A stretch of DNA of 6,894 bases from Spartobacteria bacterium (GCA_003445855.1 DMCG01000109.1:8068-14961), one strand, 5' to 3'; positions 1-6,783 are shown, numbered from the stretch's first letter. Made by a program: numbers and translations. Notes: generated by a model not told the origin, from the sequence alone.

Positions 1-209
1 CGCAGCAATACGATGGGCCGGAAGACCCGAATCGCGCGCACAATTTGTGGGAACCGGTCCCCGGCGATCACGGCGCGCACGGGAGCTTCGATGAGCGCGC
101 GAAGTCGAGAAGCCTGCAATGGTGGATAAGTCAGCATCGCGGCTGGATCGCACTCGGCGCTGCGGCATTTTTACTGGCTGTCACATTCGTGTTCTTTGTA
201 GCGCGTTAA
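1..209 (+). CDS. C-terminal end of a membrane-anchored SDR family oxidoreductase (partial, 5' end outside window)
   Basis: An open frame enters from the left edge (first whole codon at base 3) and ends at TAA 207-209, giving 68 residues. The segment NLWEPVPGDHGAHGSFDERA is, from memory, the typical C-terminal signature of a group of bacterial short-chain dehydrogenase/reductases of about 330 residues. The Rossmann fold and the Tyr-Lys catalytic site of that family would lie upstream, outside the window. The last 22 residues (bases 141-206) form a hydrophobic segment starting GWIALGAAAFLL and ending in a single Arg, which looks like a C-terminal membrane anchor. It would hold the NAD(P)-dependent domain at the membrane. 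The substrate is unknown. The gene converges on the FAD/Fe-S dehydrogenase and shares its stop-codon bases. The family call rests on a short tail only, so it is probable rather than certain. Confidence 0.68.
   Translation, partial: QQYDGPEDPNRAHNLWEPVPGDHGAHGSFDERAKSRSLQWWISQHRGWIALGAAAFLLAVTFVFFVAR
206..209. other. Shared stop codons of two convergent genes (TTAA)
   Basis: The palindrome TTAA encodes TAA on the plus strand (207-209, SDR gene) and TAA on the minus strand (208-206, FAD/Fe-S dehydrogenase). The two coding regions meet with no spacer, and no hairpin with a T-run is visible within about 30 bases on either side. Each transcript must therefore end inside the opposite gene. Confidence 0.75.
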
Positions 210-3133
210 GCCGAACCTTGTTTGACTGCCATCTCCAAGACCTGAGCCGTGTGCAGCGCAACCCGGTTAGTCGTCTGTCGAATCTGTTCGCGGCAACTGA
301 ATCCGTCTGCGATGAGCAATGTATCCTTCGAAGATTTGCGCACTTCCGGCAGCAACACGCGTTCGCCACATGCGATCGAAACTTCATAATGATCTTTTTC
401 AAAGCCGAACGCCCCCGCCATCCCGCAGCAACCGGAATCCACAACTTTGAAGTCGAGGCCGAGTTTGTGCAGCAACTCCTCATCGCGATCGAATTTCATG
501 ATAGATTTGTGATGGCAATGTCCGTGCACGAGCGCGGAGCGCGCGAGTTTCGGTGGTCGATAATCCGGCGCAAATTTTTCGAGAAATTCCGCCAGTGTAA
601 AAGTCTGTTTGCTCAGCCGTTGCGCATCGGCATCCTGGGGGAACATTTCCGTCAGCTCATCGCGAAAGACGGCGATGCAACTTGGTTCGAGGCCGACCAT
701 CGGAGTCCCCATTTGAATTTCATCGCGCAGTTTCGTGAGAATTTGGGCGAGCCAGCGTTTTGCTGTTTGCAACATTCCGTAATCATAAAGCGGACGCCCG
801 CAACAAAGGTCGGCGCGCGGAACGACGACTTCGAATCCAGCGTCTTCCAAAACTTCCACGGCCGCCTTCGCAGTTTCCGGATGGAAATAATTGTTGAACG
901 TATCGGGCCAGAGAATCACGCGCGGTTTGCCGCGATTGCGCACGCGGCGGTGCGCGAACCACGATTTGAAATTCTCGCGCGCGAACGCCGGCATCGTCCT
1001 TTGTGGCGCGACACCGATAATTGCTTTAACGATGTTGCTGATGAACGGCGCGCGATTCACAAAGTTCACGAACGATGGCGCCAACTGCGCGAATCGCGAC
1101 CAAACATGAATCAAACCAAAAGCGTAAGCGTGCAGTGGTCGCAATCGCCCTTGGAAGTAATGTGACAAGAATTCCGCTTTGTATGTCGCCATGTCTACAT
1201 TCACGGGGCAATCCGCCTTGCAACCTTTGCACGAGAGACAAAGATCGAGGGCGTCTTTCACCGCTTCTTCGCGCCATCCGCGTTTTCCGATGACCTGGCC
1301 GTCGAGCATTTCCCAAAGCAAGCGTGCGCGGCCGCGTGTGGAATCTTTTTCTTCGCGGGTCACCATGTAGCTCGGACACATGGTGCCCTTCTCATGCCGC
1401 CGGCATTGGCCAACGCCAACACAACGTTCGATCGCATAGGAAAAACTTCCCTTGTCGTGAGGGAATTTGAAATGCGTCGGCCATTGCGGCGGATCGTAAT
1501 TTTCGCCGTAACGCAAATTTTCGTCGCGCCGATATGGCCGCACGATCTTGCCGGGGTTCATTTTCCAATCCGGATCCCAGATCGCTTTGAATTCGCGAAA
1601 GGCCTGCACCAATTCTTCGCCGAACATTTTTGGCAACAATTCACCGCGCGATTGGCCGTCGCCATGTTCGCCGGAAAGCGAGCCGCCGTAGCGCACGACG
1701 AGGTCCGCGGCTTCGTTCGTGAACGCGACGTATTGCTTGATCCCCTCGGCGTTTTTCAAACCGAAATCGATGCGTGTATGCACGCAGCCCTGACCGAAAT
1801 GGCCGTAGAGTGTACAGAGATATCCGTACTTGTTGAGCAGCGCGCGGAAGTCGCGCAAATAATTACCGACTTTTTCCGGCGGCACGGCGGCATCTTCCCA
1901 ACCTTCCCACGTGTCCGGCTCGTTAGGCACTCGGGCACTTGCGCCCAGACCGGCGTCGCGCACATTCCACATCCGCTGTTCTTCGTGTGGATCGTCGAAG
2001 AGCTTCATCGTCGGCGCATCCTTCCTTCCACGCAGATCTTCCATGAGCGCTTTCGCTTTGCGGTCCGCTTCTTCTTTGGACTCGCCGCCGAATTCCACGA
2101 GCAGCCAGCCATTTCCCGTCGGCAACATTTCCACATCGTGAATGTGGAGATTTTTTACGCGCATCGCTTTTACGAGCACGTCATCGATTCCTTCCAAGCC
2201 AACCGGTTTGTGCTTGAGCACGTCGGGCACGTGATCGCCCGCGGAATAAATGTCCGGATAACCAAACATGACGAGCGAGCGGACGGGCTGGTTTTGCATG
2301 AGCTCTAAGGTCGCTTCGAGAATGATCATGCACGTGCTCTCAGTGCCCACCAAAGCGCGCGCGACGTGGAATCCGTTTTCGGAAAGCAGTTCGTCGAGAT
2401 TGTAACCGGAAACGCGGCGCGGAATTTTCGGATAACGCTGCCTAACGAGTTCGCCATATTTATCGCGAAGATCGACAAGGTTTTTGTAGATCTCGCCGCG
2501 CCGTCCGCCTTGATGAATGATTTGTTCCAAGTCCACTTCAGCCGTTTTGCCGACACGCAAAATCGTACCGTCGTAAAGCAAAACTTCCAATTCATGCACG
2601 TTGTCGGACGTGCGCGCGCCGCCACCGTAGAATTGCGCCATGACCGAATGCACACCGCAGGAATTATTGCCGATCATTCCGCCGAGGGCGCAATGGCTGT
2701 GGGTCGCTGGATCCGGCCCGAAGACGAGCCCATGTTTGCGCACTGCGTCATTCATTTCGTCGAGCACAATGCCGGGCTGGACCCGCACCAGTTTCCGCTC
2801 CTGGTCGATTTCGAGAATGCGGTTGTAATATTTCGTGAAATCGATCACGACCGCGACATTGCAACATTGGCCGGCGAGACTTGTGCCACCACCGCGCCCG
2901 GTGATTGGGGCACGAAATTTTCGACAGGCCGCGACCGTCGCGATCACATCATTCCGGTCGCGCGGAACCACCACGCCGATCGGAATCTGTCGATAGTTGG
3001 AACTGTCGGTTGAGTACAGCGCCCGATCGCCGTCGCCGAAGCGCACTTCACCGCGAATCGTGGCGCGCAGCTCGGATTCCAATCGCCGTGCGTCCACGTT
3101 CAGTGTTTCAAGCAACGCAATATTTTGTGACAT
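206..3133 (-). CDS. Fused FAD-binding and 4Fe-4S 2-hydroxyacid dehydrogenase (GlcD-GlcF/YdiJ type)
   Basis: This 975-residue protein probably oxidises a D-2-hydroxyacid (D-lactate, glycolate or D-2-hydroxyglutarate are family candidates) to the 2-keto acid. Electrons would pass from FAD through Fe-S centres to the respiratory chain. Domains in order: PCMH-type FAD-binding domain, about 45-275, with GRGGGTSLAGQ at 79-89 and GGMIGNNSCG at 151-160; FAD-oxidase C-terminal domain, about 280-535, with HFGQGCVH at 445-452 and SGEHGDG at 487-493; ferredoxin-like region with Cys 571, 577, 586 and a full CxxCxxCxxxCP at Cys 632, 635, 638, 642; two CCG (heterodisulfide-reductase-like) regions with CCG at 777-779, HGHCHHK at 870-876 and CCG at 902-904. 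Length matches the one-chain family (E. coli YdiJ is slightly longer). No signal peptide is seen, so it is probably cytoplasmic or peripheral to the membrane. The ATG lies inside the 3' end of the upstream gene (26-base overlap), and the FAD domain follows at the expected distance. The family is clear; the substrate is not. Confidence 0.95.
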   Translation of the reverse strand: MSQNIALLETLNVDARRLESELRATIRGEVRFGDGDRALYSTDSSNYRQIPIGVVVPRDRNDVIATVAACRKFRAPITGRGGGTSLAGQCCNVAVVIDFTKYYNRILEIDQERKLVRVQPGIVLDEMNDAVRKHGLVFGPDPATHSHCALGGMIGNNSCGVHSVMAQFYGGGARTSDNVHELEVLLYDGTILRVGKTAEVDLEQIIHQGGRRGEIYKNLVDLRDKYGELVRQRYPKIPRRVSGYNLDELLSENGFHVARALVGTESTCMIILEATLELMQNQPVRSLVMFGYPDIYSAGDHVPDVLKHKPVGLEGIDDVLVKAMRVKNLHIHDVEMLPTGNGWLLVEFGGESKEEADRKAKALMEDLRGRKDAPTMKLFDDPHEEQRMWNVRDAGLGASARVPNEPDTWEGWEDAAVPPEKVGNYLRDFRALLNKYGYLCTLYGHFGQGCVHTRIDFGLKNAEGIKQYVAFTNEAADLVVRYGGSLSGEHGDGQSRGELLPKMFGEELVQAFREFKAIWDPDWKMNPGKIVRPYRRDENLRYGENYDPPQWPTHFKFPHDKGSFSYAIERCVGVGQCRRHEKGTMCPSYMVTREEKDSTRGRARLLWEMLDGQVIGKRGWREEAVKDALDLCLSCKGCKADCPVNVDMATYKAEFLSHYFQGRLRPLHAYAFGLIHVWSRFAQLAPSFVNFVNRAPFISNIVKAIIGVAPQRTMPAFARENFKSWFAHRRVRNRGKPRVILWPDTFNNYFHPETAKAAVEVLEDAGFEVVVPRADLCCGRPLYDYGMLQTAKRWLAQILTKLRDEIQMGTPMVGLEPSCIAVFRDELTEMFPQDADAQRLSKQTFTLAEFLEKFAPDYRPPKLARSALVHGHCHHKSIMKFDRDEELLHKLGLDFKVVDSGCCGMAGAFGFEKDHYEVSIACGERVLLPEVRKSSKDTLLIADGFSCREQIRQTTNRVALHTAQVLEMAVKQGSA

Positions 3134-4214
3134 CGGCGCGTTTCAACTCCAGACCCATTCCTAGACGCGATAAATCGGGCTTCAGTGCGCCATTGTCTGG
3201 CTCGACATTTCCTTCGAAGAAAATTTTTTCGATGCGCGCGTGGTCGTGAAAATATTCCGCGTGCACCATCGGTGCCGCCGCGCAACCGATATGCAAATGC
3301 AACGCCGGCGCACAATGCGACGAGAGTGGAACATGACGCGCTTCGCAGAGCTTCGCGGCTTGCAAGAACCCAGTGAACCCGGCGCAGCGCGTCGCATCCG
3401 CTTGCAAAACATCGACGGCGCCCGCATCGAGCATGCGGCGGAAATAAACGAGATCGTAACCGTATTCGCCGGCGGCGATGTTCATGCCGGGCGGCGCGCA
3501 ATCGCGCAGGAGTCGTAACCCTTCGAGATCGTCGGATGAAACCGGTTCCTCAAACCATGTGACGCTAAATTCGGAAAACTTTTTCGCCTGCTTGAGCGCT
3601 TGCTCTCGCGTGTAGGCGGCGTTGGCATCGACAAAAAGATAGACACCTTTACCGATCGCTTCGCGCGCGGCGTGAACGCGTTCGATGTCCGCTCTGGCAT
3701 CGCGGCCGATTTTCATTTTTACCATCGCGATTCCCTGCTCGACCCAACCGCGAAGTTGTTGCTGCAACTTGTCGATCTCGTAAGAAGTGAACCCGCCGCT
3801 TCCGTAGATCGGCAATTTGTCGCGGACCTGACCGAACACTCTAACGAGTGGAAGATCGAGCAGTCGCGCCTTCAAATCCCAAAGCGCAACGTCAACCGCA
3901 GAGATCGCCATCGAACAGATTCCGGGGCGTCCGAGGTTGCGGATCGAATGCACCATCGCATCCCAACAACTTTGGATCGATATCGCGTCGCGCCCGATCA
4001 CGATCTGTTTCAGGCGATCATCGATCAACTTCGCGGTTGATGTGTCAGCGTAAGTGTAACCGAGTCCTGTTTTGCCTCCCGCCGTAACATCGACAGTCAC
4101 AATCGTCGTGCTGTCCCACTCATATGTCCCGTCCGATTCCGGAGCATCGGTCGGAATTTTGTAAGCAGCGACTGACAACTTCTCGATCGTTACCGCGTCG
4201 CTTTGCCTGGTCAC
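3108..4214 (-). CDS. Mandelate racemase/muconate lactonizing enzyme family protein (enolase superfamily, MR subgroup)
   Basis: The 368-residue protein has an N-terminal capping domain (about 8-125) and a TIM-like barrel (about 140-355). The active-site set of the mandelate racemase subgroup is complete: KMK with Lys166 and Lys168; Mg ligands Asp196 (FVDAN), Glu222 (FEEP) and Glu250 (AAGE); Asp273 and His300 (PLSSH) as the Asp-His dyad; and Glu320, matching mandelate racemase Glu317. Relative to mandelate racemase the numbering is shifted by one to three residues throughout. Such enzymes remove a proton next to a carboxylate, giving racemisation or epimerisation, or more often dehydration of a sugar acid to a 2-keto-3-deoxy acid. 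The start is GTG at 4214-4212, chosen because it overlaps the TGA of the TPP enzyme (GTGA) and gives a full capping domain; no internal Met before residue 87 would do so. No Shine-Dalgarno is seen, so translational coupling is likely. Substrate unknown; cytoplasmic. Confidence 0.93.
   Translation of the reverse strand: MTRQSDAVTIEKLSVAAYKIPTDAPESDGTYEWDSTTIVTVDVTAGGKTGLGYTYADTSTAKLIDDRLKQIVIGRDAISIQSCWDAMVHSIRNLGRPGICSMAISAVDVALWDLKARLLDLPLVRVFGQVRDKLPIYGSGGFTSYEIDKLQQQLRGWVEQGIAMVKMKIGRDARADIERVHAAREAIGKGVYLFVDANAAYTREQALKQAKKFSEFSVTWFEEPVSSDDLEGLRLLRDCAPPGMNIAAGEYGYDLVYFRRMLDAGAVDVLQADATRCAGFTGFLQAAKLCEARHVPLSSHCAPALHLHIGCAAAPMVHAEYFHDHARIEKIFFEGNVEPDNGALKPDLSRLGMGLELKRADVTKYCVA
3147..3150 (-). 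promoter_or_regulatory. Possible ribosome binding site for the FAD/Fe-S dehydrogenase
   Basis: On the minus strand GGAG is followed by 13 bases and then the ATG at 3133. The spacing is longer than usual, and the site lies within the coding sequence of the mandelate racemase homologue. Ribosomes ending translation of that gene 26 bases past this ATG may therefore supply most of the initiation. Confidence 0.35.
4211..4214 (-). other. GTGA stop-start overlap joining the TPP enzyme and the enolase-superfamily gene
   Basis: The plus strand reads TCAC, so the minus strand reads GTGA. TGA (4213-4211) ends the TPP enzyme and GTG (4214-4212) starts the next gene in another frame. Four-base overlaps of this kind are a recognised mark of translational coupling by re-initiation. 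The preceding bases (CTGCCCCACAAAAA) hold no Shine-Dalgarno, which fits coupling. Confidence 0.8.
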
Positions 4215-6001
4215 TTTTTGTGGGGCAGATACGATTCGATTGCGTCCTTGAACGTCTGCCGAATGATCCCGATCTCTTCCGGATCGCCTTTGATTAGCGC
4301 TTTCGAAAACGCCTCTGCTTCTTTGAAAGAGATATGCGGCGGAAGCGTCGGCACGTTTGGATCAGTGTAAGCCTCGACCACCACCGGGCGGTCCGACGCA
4401 AACGCCTGCTCCCACGCTTCGCCGATTTGCTCTGGCTTATCGACAAAGATTCCGCGCAAGCCGAGCAGCTCCGCGTAGCGAGCGAACGGGAAATCCGGAA
4501 TGTCCTGCGACGCCTCGTATTTCGGATCGCCCGACATCACGCGTTGCTCCCACGTCACCTGATTCAAATCGCGATTGTTTAGGACGAGAATCACGAGCAA
4601 CGGATTGCTCCATTCCTTCCAATATTTTGAAATCGTGATCATCTCGTTGTTGCCGAGCATTTGCATCGCGCCATCGCCGACGAGCGCGATGGCCACGCGG
4701 TCCGGAAAACAAAATTTCGCCGCGATGGCGTACGGAACGCCTGGACACATCGTCGCGAGATTGCCGGAGAGCGACGCCATCATGCCCCGCCGGATTTTCA
4801 GGTCGCGCGCGTACCAATTCGCCGATGAACCGGAGTCTGAAGAGAGAATGCAGTTATCCGGCAATCGCGGTGAAAGTTCCCAGAACATCCGCTGCGGATT
4901 AATCGGGTTCGCGCTGTTCATCGCGCGCGCCTCGAGCACCTTCCACCACTCTTCGATTTCCTTTTCGAGCATCTGCCGCCACGACCGGTCCTCTTTCCGT
5001 TTCAGCAGCGGGATGAGCACGCGCAGCGTCTCCGCGCTGTCGCCCATGAGATTTACTTCCATCGGATAACGGATGCTGAGGAGCCGGCCGTCGATGTCGA
5101 TTTGCACGCCACGCGCATGACCTTCTTTCGGCAGAAACTCCGAGTAAGGAAAATCCGAGCCGACCATCAGCAGCGTGTCGCACTCGGTCATCATGGTCCA
5201 ACTCGGTTTGGTGCCGAGCAGACCGATTGATCCGGTGACGAAGGGCAGGTCGTCTGGCAGCGCAGCTTTTCCGAGCAGCGCTTTGGCAACGCCAGCGCCG
5301 AGCAGGTCCGCAACTTCGAGCACTTCGTCTGCCGCGCCGAGTGCGCCGGCGCCGACCAGCATTGCCACTTTCTTACCCGAATTTAAAACCTCCGCCGCTT
5401 TGCGCAGATCGGCATCACTGGGAATGACCCGCGGCGACGGAAAACCGATGCCGGAATGGATCGTGCCGTGCGCGCGGGGCGGTTTTTCCACCGCGTCGAG
5501 CTCCTGAACGTCGTTCGGAATAATAATGCAGGTGACGCAACGGCAGACCTTCGCGATGCGCACCGCGCGATCGACGAGATGCCGCACCTGCTTCGGATCG
5601 GACACCATGTGCACAAATTCGTGCGCGACATCTTTGTACAAAGAGATGAGATCGACTTCCTGCTGGTACTCGCCGCCGAGCGCCGCGCGCGCCTGCTGTC
5701 CGACGATCGCGACAACCGATTGATGATCCATCTTCGCGTCATAGAGGCCATTCAGGAGATGGATCGCGCCCGGGCCGGAGGTCGCGAGACAGACGCCGAC
5801 TTCTCCGGTGAACTTGGAATGCGCGCACGCCATGAACGCGGCCATTTCCTCGTGGCGCACCTGCACAAACTTCATCAGGTCGCCGGCGCGATTCAGCGCG
5901 CCCATGATTCCGTTAATGCCATCGCCGGGAAATCCGTAGATGCGGTTGATGCCCCACGCGGAAAGGCGTTTCAGAAGAAAATCGCTAACTTGATCGCCCA
6001 T
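4211..6001 (-). CDS. Thiamine pyrophosphate-dependent enzyme, pyruvate oxidase/acetolactate synthase family
   Basis: From the ATG at 6001 the protein has 596 residues, close to pyruvate oxidases of the PoxB/YdaP type (about 570-575). Domains in order: N-terminal PYR domain (about 1-168) with GFPGDGINGI at 23-32 and RHEE at 49-52, where Glu51 should be the glutamate that activates the TPP aminopyrimidine; central domain (about 195-335), which in this family binds FAD or ADP, with VGAGALGAADE at 216-226; C-terminal PP domain (about 370-555) with the TPP/Mg motif GDGAMQM starting at 442 and Asn475-Asn476. It probably decarboxylates pyruvate or a related 2-keto acid, giving acetate or acetyl phosphate if it is an oxidase. 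Acetolactate synthase or another carboligase cannot be excluded. The open frame extends upstream to a TTG at 6040 (13 more residues). I prefer ATG 6001 because family members usually begin near MGDQVSDFLL and the TTG has no ribosome site. First gene of the overlapping operon. Confidence 0.93.
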   Translation of the reverse strand: MGDQVSDFLLKRLSAWGINRIYGFPGDGINGIMGALNRAGDLMKFVQVRHEEMAAFMACAHSKFTGEVGVCLATSGPGAIHLLNGLYDAKMDHQSVVAIVGQQARAALGGEYQQEVDLISLYKDVAHEFVHMVSDPKQVRHLVDRAVRIAKVCRCVTCIIIPNDVQELDAVEKPPRAHGTIHSGIGFPSPRVIPSDADLRKAAEVLNSGKKVAMLVGAGALGAADEVLEVADLLGAGVAKALLGKAALPDDLPFVTGSIGLLGTKPSWTMMTECDTLLMVGSDFPYSEFLPKEGHARGVQIDIDGRLLSIRYPMEVNLMGDSAETLRVLIPLLKRKEDRSWRQMLEKEIEEWWKVLEARAMNSANPINPQRMFWELSPRLPDNCILSSDSGSSANWYARDLKIRRGMMASLSGNLATMCPGVPYAIAAKFCFPDRVAIALVGDGAMQMLGNNEMITISKYWKEWSNPLLVILVLNNRDLNQVTWEQRVMSGDPKYEASQDIPDFPFARYAELLGLRGIFVDKPEQIGEAWEQAFASDRPVVVEAYTDPNVPTLPPHISFKEAEAFSKALIKGDPEEIGIIRQTFKDAIESYLPHKK

Positions 6002-6020
6002 ATATTTTTTCGTTTCTCTG

Positions 6021-6025
6021 TCCTT
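6021..6025 (-). promoter_or_regulatory. AAGGA Shine-Dalgarno-like site before the TPP enzyme
   Basis: The minus strand reads TAAGGACAGAG. AAGGA lies 19 bases before the ATG at 6001, which is too far for standard use; a weaker AGAG at 6019-6016 sits 14 bases away. Both lie downstream of the alternative TTG start at 6040 and could not serve it. They favour the ATG, but only weakly. The site overlaps the TAA of the small upstream ORF. Confidence 0.3.
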
Positions 6026-6221
6026 AATCGGTGTCTGCAAACACGATGGTTGTGATCAACGCGTTTTCTGATTGGCGGGAATCAAGCCGAGTATGCTGGA
6101 CGACAATTGGCACATCGGAATCGATGGTGCTCGCGTAATCCGTTGCGCGCGGGATCGGTTGTGGATCGTTGAGATCGTCAGTGATTCGCCTAATCAGAAA
6201 GTCGCTCGTGGTTTCGGCCAT
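6024..6221 (-). CDS. Small hypothetical ORF (65 residues) ahead of the TPP enzyme gene
   Basis: The ORF runs from ATG 6221 to TAA 6024 and ends 22 bases before the ATG of the TPP enzyme on the same strand. The product is hydrophilic, acidic towards the ends, and shows no membrane segment or signal peptide. I do not recognise a family. Its start, MAETTSDFLIRRI, resembles the start of its neighbour, MGDQVSDFLLKRL: 6 of 13 residues are identical and most others are conservative. The resemblance stops there, with no GFPGDG motif following. A possible AAGG lies 13 bases before the ATG (6238-6235). Third codon positions are fairly GC-rich, as in the neighbouring genes. It could be a real small protein, a leader peptide, a decayed remnant of a duplicated TPP enzyme, or chance. 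If the TPP enzyme used the TTG at 6040, the two would overlap by 17 bases. Confidence 0.3.
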   Translation of the reverse strand: MAETTSDFLIRRITDDLNDPQPIPRATDYASTIDSDVPIVVQHTRLDSRQSENALITTIVFADTD

Positions 6222-6322
6222 GATTATCGAGCTACCTTCCGTTCTTTTTTTAAAGCAAGTACGGCCGCGATTTGCCTACCCGTGAAGATCGACAATCAAC
6301 GGCACCAAAAATTGCTGAATCC

Positions 6323-6772
6323 TTAAGTACTTTGATCCGGCGGTTGCTTTACAGCCACGCCGCGGACGTAAACCAGCTCGCCGCCGAGCCAGCCTGAGAT
6401 CGTAATCAGCACGATGCCGACAACCGAAAGCACGATCGGTAGATTGTCACCCGGCGCGCGGTGCATTCGCAGCCAGAAATTGACCGCGTAAAGCACCACT
6501 GCCGCCAGATTGATCCTCATGTGCCAGATCGCGATTGTTCTCGTCTTCGGATTGTTGATATCGGTGAAATCGAGAAAACCCGGAACCGCTGCGATGAGCG
6601 CGCCTATGGTGCCGCCGCCCAGCGTATAGAGGGCAACGTCATTCCACACCGCACCACCGTATCCGAATTTAAAAATCAGATCGCTGATGATTGAAAAAAT
6701 CCACAAGCCGATTGGGAGTGGAATGAGCATTGCGTGCAGTGGATGACCTTTGATACTTGCAGTTGATGACAT
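6323..6772 (-). CDS. DUF2231 family four-helix membrane protein
   Basis: The 149-residue protein of unknown function shows the hallmark N-terminus of the DUF2231 (COG4244) family, GHPLHAMLIPLPIG at 9-22. Four hydrophobic segments lie at about 14-36, 45-68, 81-101 and 110-134, so it should sit in the inner membrane with short loops. The loop between helices 2 and 3 carries FLDFTDINNPKTRT (67-80). The C-terminal GWLGGELVYVRG (127-138) is also typical. Histidines sit at the membrane edges: His10 and His13 before helix 1, His84 at the start of helix 3, and His104 after helix 3. The ATG at 6772 has a good ribosome binding site 5 bases upstream. It lies on the same strand as the three-gene operon but about 320 bases upstream of it, so cotranscription is possible but not shown. 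Family assignment is firm; function is unknown. Confidence 0.9.
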   Translation of the reverse strand: MSSTASIKGHPLHAMLIPLPIGLWIFSIISDLIFKFGYGGAVWNDVALYTLGGGTIGALIAAVPGFLDFTDINNPKTRTIAIWHMRINLAAVVLYAVNFWLRMHRAPGDNLPIVLSVVGIVLITISGWLGGELVYVRGVAVKQPPDQST

Positions 6773-6777
6773 GGTTT

Positions 6778-6783
6778 TCCTTT
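6778..6783 (-). promoter_or_regulatory. Ribosome binding site of the DUF2231 gene
   Basis: The minus strand reads AAAGGA followed by AAACC and the ATG at 6772, a 5-base spacer. This is the best-formed Shine-Dalgarno sequence in the window and fixes the start. Confidence 0.75.

Larger units (their letters stand above)
6002..6322. other. Gap of about 320 bases between the TPP enzyme and DUF2231 genes
   Basis: Apart from the doubtful 65-residue ORF, this holds no gene I can support. On the minus strand a TTTAAAAAAAG tract (6252-6242) lies just upstream of that ORF, and a GATAAT (6228-6223) touches its start without a matching -35 box. I see no hairpin followed by a T-run that would end the DUF2231 transcript on the minus strand. 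The imperfect AGGCAA/TTGCTT pairing around 6253-6276 is followed by an A-tract instead. The promoter of the downstream three-gene operon should be here, but I cannot place it. Confidence 0.5.

Noticed and set aside
445..452. HFGQGCVH in place of the more familiar HxGDGNxH in the FAD-oxidase domain, taken at first as a damaged metal site
   Set aside because: Both histidines are kept, and as I recall the Gln/Cys version is usual in the long one-chain FAD/Fe-S family, so it is a subfamily trait.
119..1165. Long plus-strand open frame of 348 codons opposite the FAD/Fe-S gene
   Set aside because: It is antisense to a protein with clear motifs throughout. Its translation is rich in Arg, His and Phe with no recognisable domain, as expected for a shadow of GC-rich codons.
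1394..2308. Plus-strand open frame of 304 codons opposite the FAD/Fe-S gene
   Set aside because: Also a codon-bias shadow: no ribosome site, no known domain, and lying fully inside the FAD-oxidase and PCMH domains on the other strand.
5456..6055. Plus-strand open frame of 199 codons opposite the start of the TPP enzyme
   Set aside because: It lies over the well-conserved PYR domain on the minus strand, and its translation shows no family features.
6253..6276. Possible transcription terminator after the DUF2231 gene
   Set aside because: The stem AGGCAA/TTGCTT is imperfect, and on the transcribed strand it is followed by A residues, not a T-run.
6072..6326. Plus-strand open frame of 84 codons in the gap before the DUF2231 gene
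   Set aside because: It crosses an AT-rich tract (TTTTTTTAAA) likely to be non-coding, runs into the end of the DUF2231 gene, and shows no domain or ribosome site. The minus-strand small ORF is the better candidate here.
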